A stretch of 25,364 nt of DNA, taken from JAWWPG01 sp033850885 (lineage in GTDB: Bacteria; Actinomycetota; Actinomycetes; Propionibacteriales; Nocardioidaceae). The notes beneath the pieces were generated by a model. It worked only from the letters and a program-made list of their open reading frames with translations. It had not been told where the DNA came from and ran no database searches. Below are positions 13,831-22,052 of this stretch, in pieces (the stretch's first letter is position 1; each line of letters opens with the position of its first letter). The stretch is taken from the NCBI GenBank assembly GCA_033850885.1, contig JAWWPG010000026.1, positions 1 to 25,364 on the forward strand, given 5' to 3'. The position numbers were made by a program, and so were the translations under genes.

Positions 13831-16196
13831 TCGTCGGCTCCCGCTTCCCGGTCGAACCGTGGCATGTCCGCGAGGTCGGGCTGAACCTCGACATGCTCGC
13901 CCAGAGCGAGTCCGTCTTCGCCTTGTCCAACGGACACATCGGCGTCCGTGGCAATCTCGACGAGGGGGACCCGTACGGACTGCCGGGCACCTACCTGAAC
14001 TCCTTCTTCGCCAAGCGGCCGCTGCCCTACGCCGAAGCCGGCTACGGCTACCCCGAGTCGGGACAGACCGTCGTGAACGTGACCAACGGCAAGCTGATCC
14101 GGCTGCTGGTGGATGACGAGCCCTTCGACCTGCGATATGGGCGGCTGATCCGCCATGAGCGGACCCTCGACCTTCGACGCGGGCTGCTCGACCGCGAGGT
14201 CGAATGGGCCTCACCGTCCGGGCAGGTGGTGCGGGTGCGCTCCCGCCGGCTGGTCTCGCTCACCCAACGCGCCATCGTCGCGATCCGGTACCAGGTCGAA
14301 GCGGTCGACGCACCGGTTCGCGTGGTCGTGCAGTCGGAGCTCGTCGCCAACGAAGAGGTGCCCCAGCAGTCGAACGATCCGCGGGTTGCGGCTGCTCTCA
14401 GGCACCCGCTCGAGGCGGAGGAGCACAGCAACAACGGAAACCGGTCTTCCCTCATCCACTGCTCCCAGGCTTCCGGGCTCCGGATGGCCGCCGCCGTCGA
14501 CCACGTCATCGGTGGGGACGTCGAGCCGGACTCGCACACCTATGTCGAGGCGGACTGGTCTCGGACCACCATCGGCACCCGGCTCGAGCCGGGCCAGCGG
14601 CTGGCGGTCACCAAGCTCATCGCGTACGGCTGGTCCAGCCAGCGGTCACTGCCTGCTCTTCGGGACCAGGTCGACGCAGCGCTGTCTGCCGCGTTGCACA
14701 CCGGCTGGGACAGCCTCGTCGCAGAGCAGGAGGCGTACGTCGAGGAGTTCTGGGACGGCGCCGATGTCGAGCTGGACGGGGACGACTCGGTCCAGCAGGC
14801 CGTCCGGTTCGGCCTCTTCCACGTGCTGCAGGCGGGCGCTCGTGCCGAGCAGCGCGCGATCCCCGCCAAGGGCCTCACCGGTCCCGGATACGACGGCCAC
14901 GCGTTCTGGGACACCGAGAGCTATGTGCTGCCGGTTCTCATCGCGACGGCGCCGGCGGCCGCGGGTGATGCGCTGCGCTGGCGGCACTCGACGATGGACC
15001 TGGCGGTCCAGCGGGCCGAGACCCTCCACCTGAAGGGCGCTGCCTTCCCCTGGCGCACGATCCGGGGCCAGGAGTGCAGCGCCTACTGGCCTGCGGGGAC
15101 GGGAGCCTTCCATGTCAACGCCGACATCGCCTTGGCCGCCGTACGGTACGTGGACTGGACCGGCGACGAGGACTTCGACCGGACCTGTGCGCTTCCCCTG
15201 CTCGTGCAGACGGCCCGCCTCTGGAGCTCGCTCGGGTACGTCGGCGACGACGACCAGTTCCACCTCGATGGGATAACCGGCCCCGACGAGTACAGCGCCA
15301 TCGTCGACGACAACACCTACACCAACCTGATGGCGGCGCGGAACCTGCGCTATGCGGCGGACGCTGCCGAACGATGGCCGGCGGAGGCCGACGAGCTGAC
15401 CGTCACGCCGGAGGAGATCGACCAGTGGCGTGGGGCTGCCGACTCGATGGCCGTGCCGTACGACGAGGCGCGAGGCATCCCGGAACAAGATCGCGGCTTC
15501 ACGCGACATGAGCGGTGGGACTTCGCCGAGACGGTACGGACGGGCGGCTACCCGTTGCTCCTGCATGAGCCGTACTTCCAGATCTACCGCAGGCAGGTCG
15601 TCAAGCAAGCCGATCTGGTTCTCGCCATGCACTGGTGCGGGGACTCGTTCACGCTCGAGGAGAAGGCGCGGGCATTCGCCTACTACGAAGAGCTCACGGT
15701 GCGGGACTCGTCACTGTCGGCCTGCTCGCAGGCGGTCATCGCCGCCGAGGTCGGCCACCTCGATCTCGCCCACGACTATCTCTGCGAGGCCGCCCAGATG
15801 GACCTGCGGGACCTCGAGCACAACACCCGGGACGGTGTGCACGTCGCCTCACTCGCAGGAGCCTGGCTGGGCCTCGTCTGCGGCTACGGCGGTATGCGGG
15901 ACCACGCCGGACGGCTGAGCTTCGCCCCTCGACTGCCGGCGGTCATCTCGAGGCTGGGGTTCTCGGTGCGCTGGCGCAACGCCAAGCTCCGCGTCCACAT
16001 CACCCAGGAGCAGGCGAGCTACGCCCTCGATGACGGCTCCGAGACCGTGCTGGAGCTGAGGCACCATGGCCAGCCGTTCGCCGTGAGTCATCACCAACCG
16101 GTCACCCTCGACATCCCGCCCATGACGCCGCTCACCCCTCGCCCGAGCCAACCCGAAGGGCGGGCCCCGGAAAAGGCAGCCGAGGTCTCGGGCTAG
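13827..16196 (+). CDS. Cytosolic GH65 disaccharide phosphorylase (trehalose/maltose/kojibiose type)
   Basis: A 789-residue enzyme with no signal peptide. An N-terminal beta-sandwich (LSNGHIGVRGNLDEG) and linker lead to the barrel with GHAFWDTESYVLP. The catalytic acid is E488 in ITGPDEYSAIVDDNTYTN. Phosphate-handling segments are present: VVKQADLVLAMH, VRDSSLSACSQ (Ser-Ser-Leu-Ser) and NTRDGVHVASLAGAW. These last features separate inverting phosphorylases from GH65 hydrolases, so phosphorolysis to beta-glucose 1-phosphate plus glucose is inferred; which alpha-linkage is cut cannot be read from sequence. The GTG start overlaps the pgmB stop. The last 30 residues are proline-rich and probably disordered. 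Confidence 0.88.
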   Translation: MIVGSRFPVEPWHVREVGLNLDMLAQSESVFALSNGHIGVRGNLDEGDPYGLPGTYLNSFFAKRPLPYAEAGYGYPESGQTVVNVTNGKLIRLLVDDEPFDLRYGRLIRHERTLDLRRGLLDREVEWASPSGQVVRVRSRRLVSLTQRAIVAIRYQVEAVDAPVRVVVQSELVANEEVPQQSNDPRVAAALRHPLEAEEHSNNGNRSSLIHCSQASGLRMAAAVDHVIGGDVEPDSHTYVEADWSRTTIGTRLEPGQRLAVTKLIAYGWSSQRSLPALRDQVDAALSAALHTGWDSLVAEQEAYVEEFWDGADVELDGDDSVQQAVRFGLFHVLQAGARAEQRAIPAKGLTGPGYDGHAFWDTESYVLPVLIATAPAAAGDALRWRHSTMDLAVQRAETLHLKGAAFPWRTIRGQECSAYWPAGTGAFHVNADIALAAVRYVDWTGDEDFDRTCALPLLVQTARLWSSLGYVGDDDQFHLDGITGPDEYSAIVDDNTYTNLMAARNLRYAADAAERWPAEADELTVTPEEIDQWRGAADSMAVPYDEARGIPEQDRGFTRHERWDFAETVRTGGYPLLLHEPYFQIYRRQVVKQADLVLAMHWCGDSFTLEEKARAFAYYEELTVRDSSLSACSQAVIAAEVGHLDLAHDYLCEAAQMDLRDLEHNTRDGVHVASLAGAWLGLVCGYGGMRDHAGRLSFAPRLPAVISRLGFSVRWRNAKLRVHITQEQASYALDDGSETVLELRHHGQPFAVSHHQPVTLDIPPMTPLTPRPSQPEGRAPEKAAEVSG

Positions 16197-16273
16197 CCGG
16201 CTGCGAGAGCGGATGCCACTGCTGATCGTCGACCGGCGCTGCAGGCCGCTGCCGCAGGGGAGAGGATGGGGAC

Positions 16274-17146
16274 GTGGATGCCGAGGCCGTGGCGGACCGG
16301 CTGTACGGACTTCCGCCGGAGGAGTTCACGTCGGCCCGCACCGCGAGCGAGAAGGACGCGAGGGCCGCGGGCGACAAGGATCTCGCCTCGGAGATCCACC
16401 GGCTTGCCAAGCCGAACCAGGTCGCCTGGCTGGCGAACCAGCTGGCGCGCGAGCATGCCGCAGAGATCGCGCCACTCGTGGATCTCGGTGCCGAGCTGCG
16501 CGAGGCAACAGACAGCCTCAGCGGTGACCAGCTGCGGACCTTGTCGCGCCAGCGACAGCAGCTCGTCTACGCCTTGGTGCAGCAGGCCCGACGGTTGGCG
16601 GGGGCAGCCGGGAAGAAGGTCAGCGAGGACACGGCGCGGGGGCTGCAGGAGACGCTGCAGGCCGCACTGGCTGACCCCGACGCCGCCGAGCAGCTGCTTG
16701 CGGGGCGGCTGACGGAGGGACTCCGGTACGCCGGTTTCGGGCCGGTGCCCGGTGCTGGCACCAGGTCGGCACCGGCACCGAAAGGCCAACGGGACAAGGC
16801 AGCGGGCTCGGCGGCGAAGCCGCTTGAGGATCGCCATGCCCAAGAGATCGAGCGCGCCGAGCGCGACCTGGAACGGGCTGCCGCGGCTGCCGAGGATGCC
16901 GGTGAGGCGCGTGCCGAGGCGCAAGCCGAGCTCGACGAGGCCGACACCGAGGTGAGCCGGCTCGACACGGAGGTGACCCGGCTGCAGGCCGAGCTCGACA
17001 GGACGGTCGCCGAGCAGTCCCGAGCCGAACGCGACCGGCGGAAGGCTCGTGACAAGCTCGGGCGCGCGAGCAAGACGGCGGAGGAAGCCGAGCGTCTCCT
17101 CGAGGAGGCGGAGCGGCGCCGGCAAGGGCTGCACGATGAGGAGTAG
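16274..17146 (+). CDS. Coiled-coil protein of unknown function, actinobacterial family
   Basis: A 290-residue soluble protein. Residues about 1-60 (LYGLPPEEFTSARTASEK through LAKPNQVAWLANQLAR) are a start I recall from uncharacterised actinobacterial proteins. A helical middle part and an alanine/proline linker (about 155-185) follow. Residues about 188-290 are almost wholly charged heptad-type sequence (ERAERDLERAAAAAED, LDEADTEVSRLDTEVTRLQAELDR), which predicts a long coiled coil. No membrane segment or catalytic motif is seen. The GTG start at 16274 follows AGAGGATGGGG. It lies 77 bp after the GH65 gene and 12 bp before the oxidase gene, so co-transcription is likely although a functional link is not evident. 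Confidence 0.75.
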   Translation: MDAEAVADRLYGLPPEEFTSARTASEKDARAAGDKDLASEIHRLAKPNQVAWLANQLAREHAAEIAPLVDLGAELREATDSLSGDQLRTLSRQRQQLVYALVQQARRLAGAAGKKVSEDTARGLQETLQAALADPDAAEQLLAGRLTEGLRYAGFGPVPGAGTRSAPAPKGQRDKAAGSAAKPLEDRHAQEIERAERDLERAAAAAEDAGEARAEAQAELDEADTEVSRLDTEVTRLQAELDRTVAEQSRAERDRRKARDKLGRASKTAEEAERLLEEAERRRQGLHDEE

Positions 17147-17158
17147 GGGACGGCCACG

Positions 17159-18478
17159 GTGCCAGCGAGACCTTTAGCTGCGCGCGACGCCGCGTCCTTC
17201 TGCTATGACGCCATCGTCATCGGGCTCGGTGCGATGGGAAGTGCCGCGCTGTACCAGCTGGCGAAGGCCGGCGCGTCCGTGCTGGGCATCGACCGCTACT
17301 CCCCACCCCACACCCTCGGCTCGACGCACGGCGACACCCGGATCACCCGGCTGGCGATCGGTGAAGGTGCCGAGTACGTACCGCTCGTGAAGCGCTCGCA
17401 TGAGATCTGGCGAGAGCTGGAGGAGGAGTCCGGCCTGGACCTCTTCCAGCAGTGCGGCGGCCTGATCATGGCTGTCCAGGGCGCGCCGGGCATCCACGAG
17501 AGCGCGACGTTCCTGGGGCAGACGGTGGCGTCGGCCGAGCAGCACGGCATCGGCCACGAGCGGCTGTCGGCCGACCAGATCAGGATGAGGTACCCGCAGT
17601 TCGACCTCGCGGGCTCTGAAAGCGGCTACTACGAGCCGGAGGCGGGCTTTCTGAGACCGGAGAGGTGCGTGCAAGCGCAGCTGCGCCTGGCTCGCCAACG
17701 AGGGGCCACCATCAGACTCGGTGAGGAGGTGCTCTCCTATCGAGAGCAGGGCGACCGGGTGACCGTCACCACCCGAACCGGACCCGTGCTGGCCAGGAGG
17801 GTCGTCGTTGCCGCCGGCCCGTGGCTCCCCCGGCTGGTGCCCGACCTGGCCGGGAGCCTCAAGGTCTACCGCCAGGTCATGTACTGGTTCGACCTGTCGG
17901 ACAAGACGCAGTACGACACGTACCGCGAGATGCCCATCTTCATCTGGGAGTTCGGCACCGGGCAGCACCATCTGATGTACGGCTTCCCGGCGATCGACGG
18001 GCCGCACGGAGGAGCGAAGGTCGCAACGGAGCAGTACTCCGAGGAGACCACGACCGACACCGTCGCGCGGGTGGCGGCCGGGGACGAGATCGACGCCATG
18101 TACGAGCGGTACGTCAAGGACCGTCTGCCGGGTCTCAGCAGCAGGTGCCTCCGATCAGCGACCTGCCTCTACACGGTCGCCCCGGCCAGCCGCTTCCTGA
18201 TCGACTTTCATCCGATGGAGCCGAACGTCATCATCGCCTCGGCCTGTTCCGGTCACGGGTTCAAGCACTCCGCCGCGATCGGCGAGGTGCTCGCGCAGCT
18301 CGTCGTGACCGGCAGGAGCGACATCGACATCAGCCCGTTCGCGCTGGGCGGCTCAGCCGGCCGGGAGCAGGCCCTCCTTGCGGGCGACGAGCGTGGAGGC
18401 AGCGACGGTGGCGATCACCGCGACGGCCGTCATCGAGATGAGGGAGATGTTCTTGATCATGACGAAGTTCACGAGTGA
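17159..18478 (+). CDS. solA: N-methyl-L-tryptophan / sarcosine-type FAD oxidase
   Basis: A flavoenzyme of the DAO/monomeric sarcosine oxidase family that oxidises N-methyl amino acids to amino acid, formaldehyde and hydrogen peroxide. The Rossmann motif is YDAIVIGLGAMGSAA (about 16-30), followed by GSTHGDTRITRLA, typical of SolA/MSOX. The FAD-linking cysteine is C363 in ACSGHGFKHS. The family normally ends soon after DISPFALG; here about 45 more residues follow (rich in Asp, Gly, His and Arg) and run 126 bp antisense into the convergent membrane protein gene. That tail looks like read-through of a lost stop rather than a domain. The GTG at 17159 follows AGGGGACGG. The gene symbol is by family and the substrate is unproven. 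Confidence 0.82.
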   Translation: MPARPLAARDAASFCYDAIVIGLGAMGSAALYQLAKAGASVLGIDRYSPPHTLGSTHGDTRITRLAIGEGAEYVPLVKRSHEIWRELEEESGLDLFQQCGGLIMAVQGAPGIHESATFLGQTVASAEQHGIGHERLSADQIRMRYPQFDLAGSESGYYEPEAGFLRPERCVQAQLRLARQRGATIRLGEEVLSYREQGDRVTVTTRTGPVLARRVVVAAGPWLPRLVPDLAGSLKVYRQVMYWFDLSDKTQYDTYREMPIFIWEFGTGQHHLMYGFPAIDGPHGGAKVATEQYSEETTTDTVARVAAGDEIDAMYERYVKDRLPGLSSRCLRSATCLYTVAPASRFLIDFHPMEPNVIIASACSGHGFKHSAAIGEVLAQLVVTGRSDIDISPFALGGSAGREQALLAGDERGGSDGGDHRDGRHRDEGDVLDHDEVHE

Positions 18479-19042
18479 CTGGGACTCGAGCAGCCAGAAG
18501 CTGACGATGCCCTTGAGCAGGCAGACCAAGCCCCACATCAGCGTGAGTCGCCAGAGCAGCCGCCTGATCCTCGGACGGGCGGCGATGTCGTGCGTCATGG
18601 GATAGAAGTCCCCCGCCAGGCGCGCGACAACCGGCCGCGCGGTGGCCAGCGACAGCAGGAAGACCGCTGCCACCACGCCGTCGCTGATGACCGGCTGCAG
18701 GAAGTAAACGAACGTGTCACCGGTGCCAAGGGCGACGACCGTCCGAACCGTCATGAGGATCATGGTGATCGCCAACAGCCCGGACGGGGCACGCTTGGTG
18801 GCCCAGCGCCACCCGATCGCGCCGGATGTCCACACGAGGGCGACGACAACGGCCGCGGTGATGCCGAGGACCACCAACGTCACGGAGAAGAGAAACGCCG
18901 GCGCGACACAGGCGACGAAGAGGCTGAGCGCCAGCCTGCGGATTATCGCCCTGAGGTGTGGTCGCTCGGCCGGGCCAGCGACTCCGTCCTCGAGAAGCAA
19001 GGGTGGCAGCCTCGGGAGTTGCGAAGTGCCGATTGACGTCAA
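18353..19042 (-). CDS. VC0807-like multi-pass membrane protein
   Basis: A 229-residue protein with about six hydrophobic helices: LALSLFVACVAPAFLFSVTL, AAVVVALVWTSG, GLLAITMILMTVRTVVAL, VISDGVVAAVFLLSLAT, a helix near LMWGLVCLLKGIVSFWLL and a last one in LISMTAVAVIATVAAST. The TGDTFVYFLQPVISDG loop and the RRLLWRLTLMWG segment remind me of the VC0807 / intracellular-septation-like group, whose function is unknown. The listed start is TTG; the first 25 residues are poorly constrained and a later start is possible. It is divergent from cysG, and its last 42 codons overlap the oxidase frame on the other strand. Confidence 0.7.
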   Translation of the reverse strand: MTSIGTSQLPRLPPLLLEDGVAGPAERPHLRAIIRRLALSLFVACVAPAFLFSVTLVVLGITAAVVVALVWTSGAIGWRWATKRAPSGLLAITMILMTVRTVVALGTGDTFVYFLQPVISDGVVAAVFLLSLATARPVVARLAGDFYPMTHDIAARPRIRRLLWRLTLMWGLVCLLKGIVSFWLLESQSLVNFVMIKNISLISMTAVAVIATVAASTLVARKEGLLPAG

Positions 19043-19104
19043 GGCCGAGTCCCGTTCCAGCCGTGAGGCCGGTAGTCGGTAAAGCCGAAAACGCCGGAGT
19101 CTGG

Positions 19105-19153
19105 CACTTCGCGCGGAGATTCCTCGGCGCTTTCAGTCTACCCCCGCGAAGTG
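19105..19153. promoter_or_regulatory. Inverted repeat in the divergent promoter region upstream of cysG
   Basis: CACTTCGCG (19105-19113) and CGCGAAGTG (19145-19153) are perfect inverted copies 31 bases apart. Extending each by three bases gives 11 matches of 12. Centre-to-centre distance is 40 bp, about four helical turns. It lies 65 bp upstream of cysG and 63 bp upstream of the divergent membrane protein gene, where an operator for either would be expected. No known regulator motif is recognised. Confidence 0.45.
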
Positions 19154-19217
19154 GGCACCATTTACATCCGTCACCTGAGATGGCGGTCGTGCTGGCTCGG
19201 CTGCGCCGTACGTTGGA

Positions 19218-20453
19218 ATGGTGGACGACCCGGACACCACCCTGTACCCGGCCGGGCTGAAACTGTCCGGCCGACGGGTCGTTGTGCTTGGCGGCGGCCG
19301 GGTGGCTCAACGCCGAATCCCGTCGCTGCTCGACGCAGGCGCGGTGGTCCACGTCATCTCTCCTGCGGTGACGCCGGTTGTCGAGGGGTATGCACGCACC
19401 GGCGAGATCATTTGGGTACCCCGCGGCTACCGTCCGGGAGACCTCGAGGGAGCGTGGTACGTCGTCGTGGCGACCGACGACAAGGTGGCGAACGAGGCCG
19501 CCTCGACGGAGGCTGAGGCGCTGCGGGTGTTCTGCGTCCGAAGCGACGATGCTCTGGCGGCCACCGCCTGGACGCCGGCCGTTGGACGCCACGGGTCGTT
19601 GACCGTGGCCGTTCTCGGCGGTCGCGACCCCCGCCGGTCGGTCAGTGTCCGCGACTCGGTCATGACCCGGATCCGCGACGGCGAGATCGCCGCCCCGAAG
19701 GACCGGGAACGTCGAGCAGGCGTCGTCCTGGTCGGTGCCGGGCCGGGGGATCCCGACCTGATCACGGTCGCGGGACGCCGGGCCCTGCAGGAGGCCGACG
19801 TCGTCGTCACCGACCGGCTCGCGCCGCAGCGCCTTCTCGACGAGCTGTCCCCGGAGGTCGAGGTGGTGGATGCCACCAAGCTGCCACGCGGACGGGCCGC
19901 CAGCCAGGAGGCCTTGAACGAGCTCATCGTCGAGCGCGCGTTGGCGGGCAAGAGCGTGGTGCGGCTCAAGGGCGGCGATCCCTTCGTGTTCGGGCGTGGG
20001 TTCGAGGAGGCGTTGGCGTGCGCGCGGGCCGGAGTCGCGTGCCGGGTGGTGCCGGGAGTCACCAGCGCGACCTCTGTCCCCGGACTCGCCGGAGTCCCGG
20101 TTACCCACCGCGGGGTCGCCCACGACTTCGTGGTCGCCTCGGGGCATCTTGCGCCCGGTCACCCCGACTCACTGGTCGACTGGGCCGCCCTCGGCCGGAT
20201 GCGGGGCACTCTGGTGCTGCTGATGGCGATCGAGAACTTGGAGCCGATCGCAGCCTCGCTGGTGGCCGGTGGACGCTCGCCGGAAACCGCCGTCGCCGTC
20301 GTGCAGGACGGGTCGCTCGCGAGCGAGCGTCGGCTGTTCGCCACCTTGGGCACCGTGTCGGAGGCGCTTGCCGAGAACGCGGTTCACCCGCCGGCGGTTG
20401 TCGTGGTCGGGGAGGTGGTCGAAGTCGCTCGGCGGCTGGCCGCCACGTCGTAG
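19218..20453 (+). CDS. cysG: Fused siroheme synthase: precorrin-2 dehydrogenase plus uroporphyrinogen-III C-methyltransferase
   Basis: A 411-residue two-domain enzyme of siroheme synthesis. Residues about 10-155 form the NAD-dependent precorrin-2 dehydrogenase (VVVLGGGRVAQRRIPSLLDAGA, then VVVATDD). Residues about 168-405 form the SAM-dependent methyltransferase that makes precorrin-2 (LVGAGPGDPDLITVAGRRAL, VRLKGGDPFVFGRG, VPGVTSATSVPGLAGVPVTHRG). The fusion is shorter than E. coli CysG, and a separate chelatase gene lies convergently next to it, so iron insertion is probably done by that protein. ATG 19218 is followed at once by GTG 19221; TACGTT at 19209-19214 lies six bases before the GTG, so a leaderless message starting at GTG 19221 is plausible. 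The end overlaps the chelatase gene by 70 bp tail to tail. Confidence 0.93.
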   Translation: MVDDPDTTLYPAGLKLSGRRVVVLGGGRVAQRRIPSLLDAGAVVHVISPAVTPVVEGYARTGEIIWVPRGYRPGDLEGAWYVVVATDDKVANEAASTEAEALRVFCVRSDDALAATAWTPAVGRHGSLTVAVLGGRDPRRSVSVRDSVMTRIRDGEIAAPKDRERRAGVVLVGAGPGDPDLITVAGRRALQEADVVVTDRLAPQRLLDELSPEVEVVDATKLPRGRAASQEALNELIVERALAGKSVVRLKGGDPFVFGRGFEEALACARAGVACRVVPGVTSATSVPGLAGVPVTHRGVAHDFVVASGHLAPGHPDSLVDWAALGRMRGTLVLLMAIENLEPIAASLVAGGRSPETAVAVVQDGSLASERRLFATLGTVSEALAENAVHPPAVVVVGEVVEVARRLAATS

Positions 20454-21160
20454 CGTTCGAGGAGCAACCGGCTCATCACCGGGTGGGCGCCCAGCGGTGC
20501 GGACACCGCCACCGCTCCTGCCTCCAGCGCGAGCTCTGCCGCGCGGTCCGGCAGGGTGCCCGGGGCGATGAAGAGGGAGCCGACCGCGACCCTGCGGTAT
20601 CCCTGCCGGCGCAGGTCGCGAACGGCTTCGCCGGTCGACGGCGGGGAGGCCGAGGCGAACGCAGCGACCACGGGGACCCTGCGACGTACCGCCCAGGCCC
20701 GGGCCAGCGCGCAGATCGACGCCAACGCATCACTGTCGGCGGTGCCCGCCGAGGCCAGCACCAGGGCATCGGGCAGGTGGGCGCAAGGGGCCTCGATCGC
20801 GGCGCCCAACCGGTCGTCGACAACCCTCAGCAGTCGGGGATCGGGACCAGCCACCGGGGGTGACGCTAGCGTGACCGAGGGATGGGCGGCCTGTGCGCGT
20901 TCCACGGCGGCAGGTACGTCGACCCGCACGTGGTAGGCGGCGGTGAGGAACAGCGGCACCACAATGATGTCGTGGTGTCCACCAGCGACGAGCCCAGCCA
21001 CAGCCTCAGCCGGCGTCGCCCTGTTGTGGTCGAGGAAGGCCGCCTCGATCCGCAGGTGCGGGCGCAACCGCCTGGTGGCGCTCACGATCTCGGCTACCGT
21101 GGCGGCCGATCGGGGGTCCCGGCTGCCGTGCGCGACGACGAGGAGGGCGGGCTCGGTCAC
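20384..21160 (-). CDS. Sirohydrochlorin chelatase (CbiX/SirB type)
   Basis: A 258-residue protein that inserts iron into sirohydrochlorin to finish siroheme. It has two CbiX-like halves: the first with LLVVAHGSRDPR (metal-binding H11) and IVVPLFLTAAYHVRVDVP, the second near residues 130-235 with DALVLASAG, VPVVAAFASA and VAVGSLFIAPGTL. The true start is GTG 21160, overlapping the cysH stop in GTGA; the frame is open much further upstream but there it shadows cysH. Last gene of the sir operon. The C-terminal 20 residues (serine/threonine/alanine-rich) lie over the end of cysG on the other strand and are probably not part of the fold. Confidence 0.88.
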   Translation of the reverse strand: MTEPALLVVAHGSRDPRSAATVAEIVSATRRLRPHLRIEAAFLDHNRATPAEAVAGLVAGGHHDIIVVPLFLTAAYHVRVDVPAAVERAQAAHPSVTLASPPVAGPDPRLLRVVDDRLGAAIEAPCAHLPDALVLASAGTADSDALASICALARAWAVRRRVPVVAAFASASPPSTGEAVRDLRRQGYRRVAVGSLFIAPGTLPDRAAELALEAGAVAVSAPLGAHPVMSRLLLERYDVAASRRATSTTSPTTTTAGG

Positions 21161-21855
21161 GAGTGGATCCCGCACTCTGTCTTCCCGGTCCCCGGCCAGC
21201 GACCGCTCCGGGCATCGTCGCCCGCTCTCACCCTCCTCGTGCAGGGCCAGCAGCCGATGGATGGGTATCCGTCGTACTGCAAGGGGTTGCGCAGCACGTT
21301 GTTGTCGCTGATGTAGCGGTCGACGTCCGCCTGGGTCCATCGGGCCAGCGGCGCCACCTTGACCTTGCCCTTGGTCTCGTCCCACCCAACGACCGGCGTG
21401 ATGACACGGTTGTGGGTCTCGTCTCGACGAAGGCCGGTCGCCCAGGCGTCGTACTCGGCGAGCCCTTCGATGAGCGGCTGCACCTTTCGCAGCTTGCAGC
21501 AGAGGTCCGGGTCGCGGGCCCAGAGGTCCTTCCCGTACTGCTCGTCCTGCTCGCGCACCGAGATCGTCGGGCCGAGCGTCACGACGTTGACCGGGAGGGT
21601 GGCAGCGACCGCCGACACGGTGCCGATCGTCTCGACGAAGTGGTAGCCGGTGTCGACGAACAGCACGTCGAGTCCGGGGGAGACGCGCGCCGCGAGGTGG
21701 GCCAGCACACCGTCGGTCATCGACGAGGTCACGCAGAAACGGCGCCCGAACGTCTCGACGGCCCACTCGATGATTGCCTCGGCGGGGGCGAGCTCCAGCT
21801 CCGGGCCGGCGACCAGCGCGGTCTCCCGCAGGCTGTCAAGGCTGACGACGGTCAT
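21157..21855 (-). CDS. cysH: Adenylyl-sulfate reductase (iron-sulfur, thioredoxin-dependent)
   Basis: A 232-residue enzyme that reduces activated sulfate to sulfite. The adenylyl-binding region includes VTSSMTDGVLAHLA (45-56) and FVDTGYHFVET (66-76). Cysteine pairs CC at 119-120 and CxxC at 202-205 bind a [4Fe-4S] cluster, the mark of APS (not PAPS) reductases as in mycobacteria. The catalytic cysteine is C228 in ECGIH. The ATG has GGGAGG upstream and overlaps the stop of the small zinc-ribbon gene (ATGA); the stop overlaps the chelatase start (GTGA). The order sir, zinc ribbon, cysH, chelatase places it between sulfite reductase and siroheme completion. Confidence 0.95.
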   Translation of the reverse strand: MTVVSLDSLRETALVAGPELELAPAEAIIEWAVETFGRRFCVTSSMTDGVLAHLAARVSPGLDVLFVDTGYHFVETIGTVSAVAATLPVNVVTLGPTISVREQDEQYGKDLWARDPDLCCKLRKVQPLIEGLAEYDAWATGLRRDETHNRVITPVVGWDETKGKVKVAPLARWTQADVDRYISDNNVLRNPLQYDGYPSIGCWPCTRRVRAGDDARSGRWPGTGKTECGIHS

Positions 21856-22052
21856 GACTGCCTCCCGTTCCGACTACCGTCCGACGGTGCGGCGACCGCG
21901 GACCCGCTCGGCACGGACAGCAGTCCGACGAACCTGACGGTGAAGACGCGAAGGCACTCGCGGCACTCCCAGGCGCCATGCTCGCTGCCGTGCGGATGCA
22001 GAATTTCGCCAGCGCAGTATGGGCAATAGAGGGGGACGGAGTGGGCGCTCAC
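21852..22052 (-). CDS. Small zinc-ribbon-like protein between sulfite reductase and cysH
   Basis: A 66-residue protein. The N-terminal half is a likely zinc ribbon: CPYC (10-13) and CREC (30-33) spaced by about 16 residues with HPHGSEHGAW between, then a strand FTVRFVGL. The C-terminal 20 residues are Ser/Gly/Ala-rich and probably disordered. Small CxxC proteins at this place are common in actinobacterial sulfate-reduction operons, but I know no proven role; a redox or regulatory accessory to sulfite or APS reductase is a guess. The GTG start overlaps the sir stop (GTGA), and the stop overlaps the cysH start (ATGA), so it is translated only through coupling. Confidence 0.85.
   Translation of the reverse strand: MSAHSVPLYCPYCAGEILHPHGSEHGAWECRECLRVFTVRFVGLLSVPSGSAVAAPSDGSRNGRQS

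Noticed and set aside
21161..21766. Upstream part of the long minus-strand frame leading into the chelatase
   Set aside because: It shadows cysH in another phase; the chelatase fold begins at GTG 21160.
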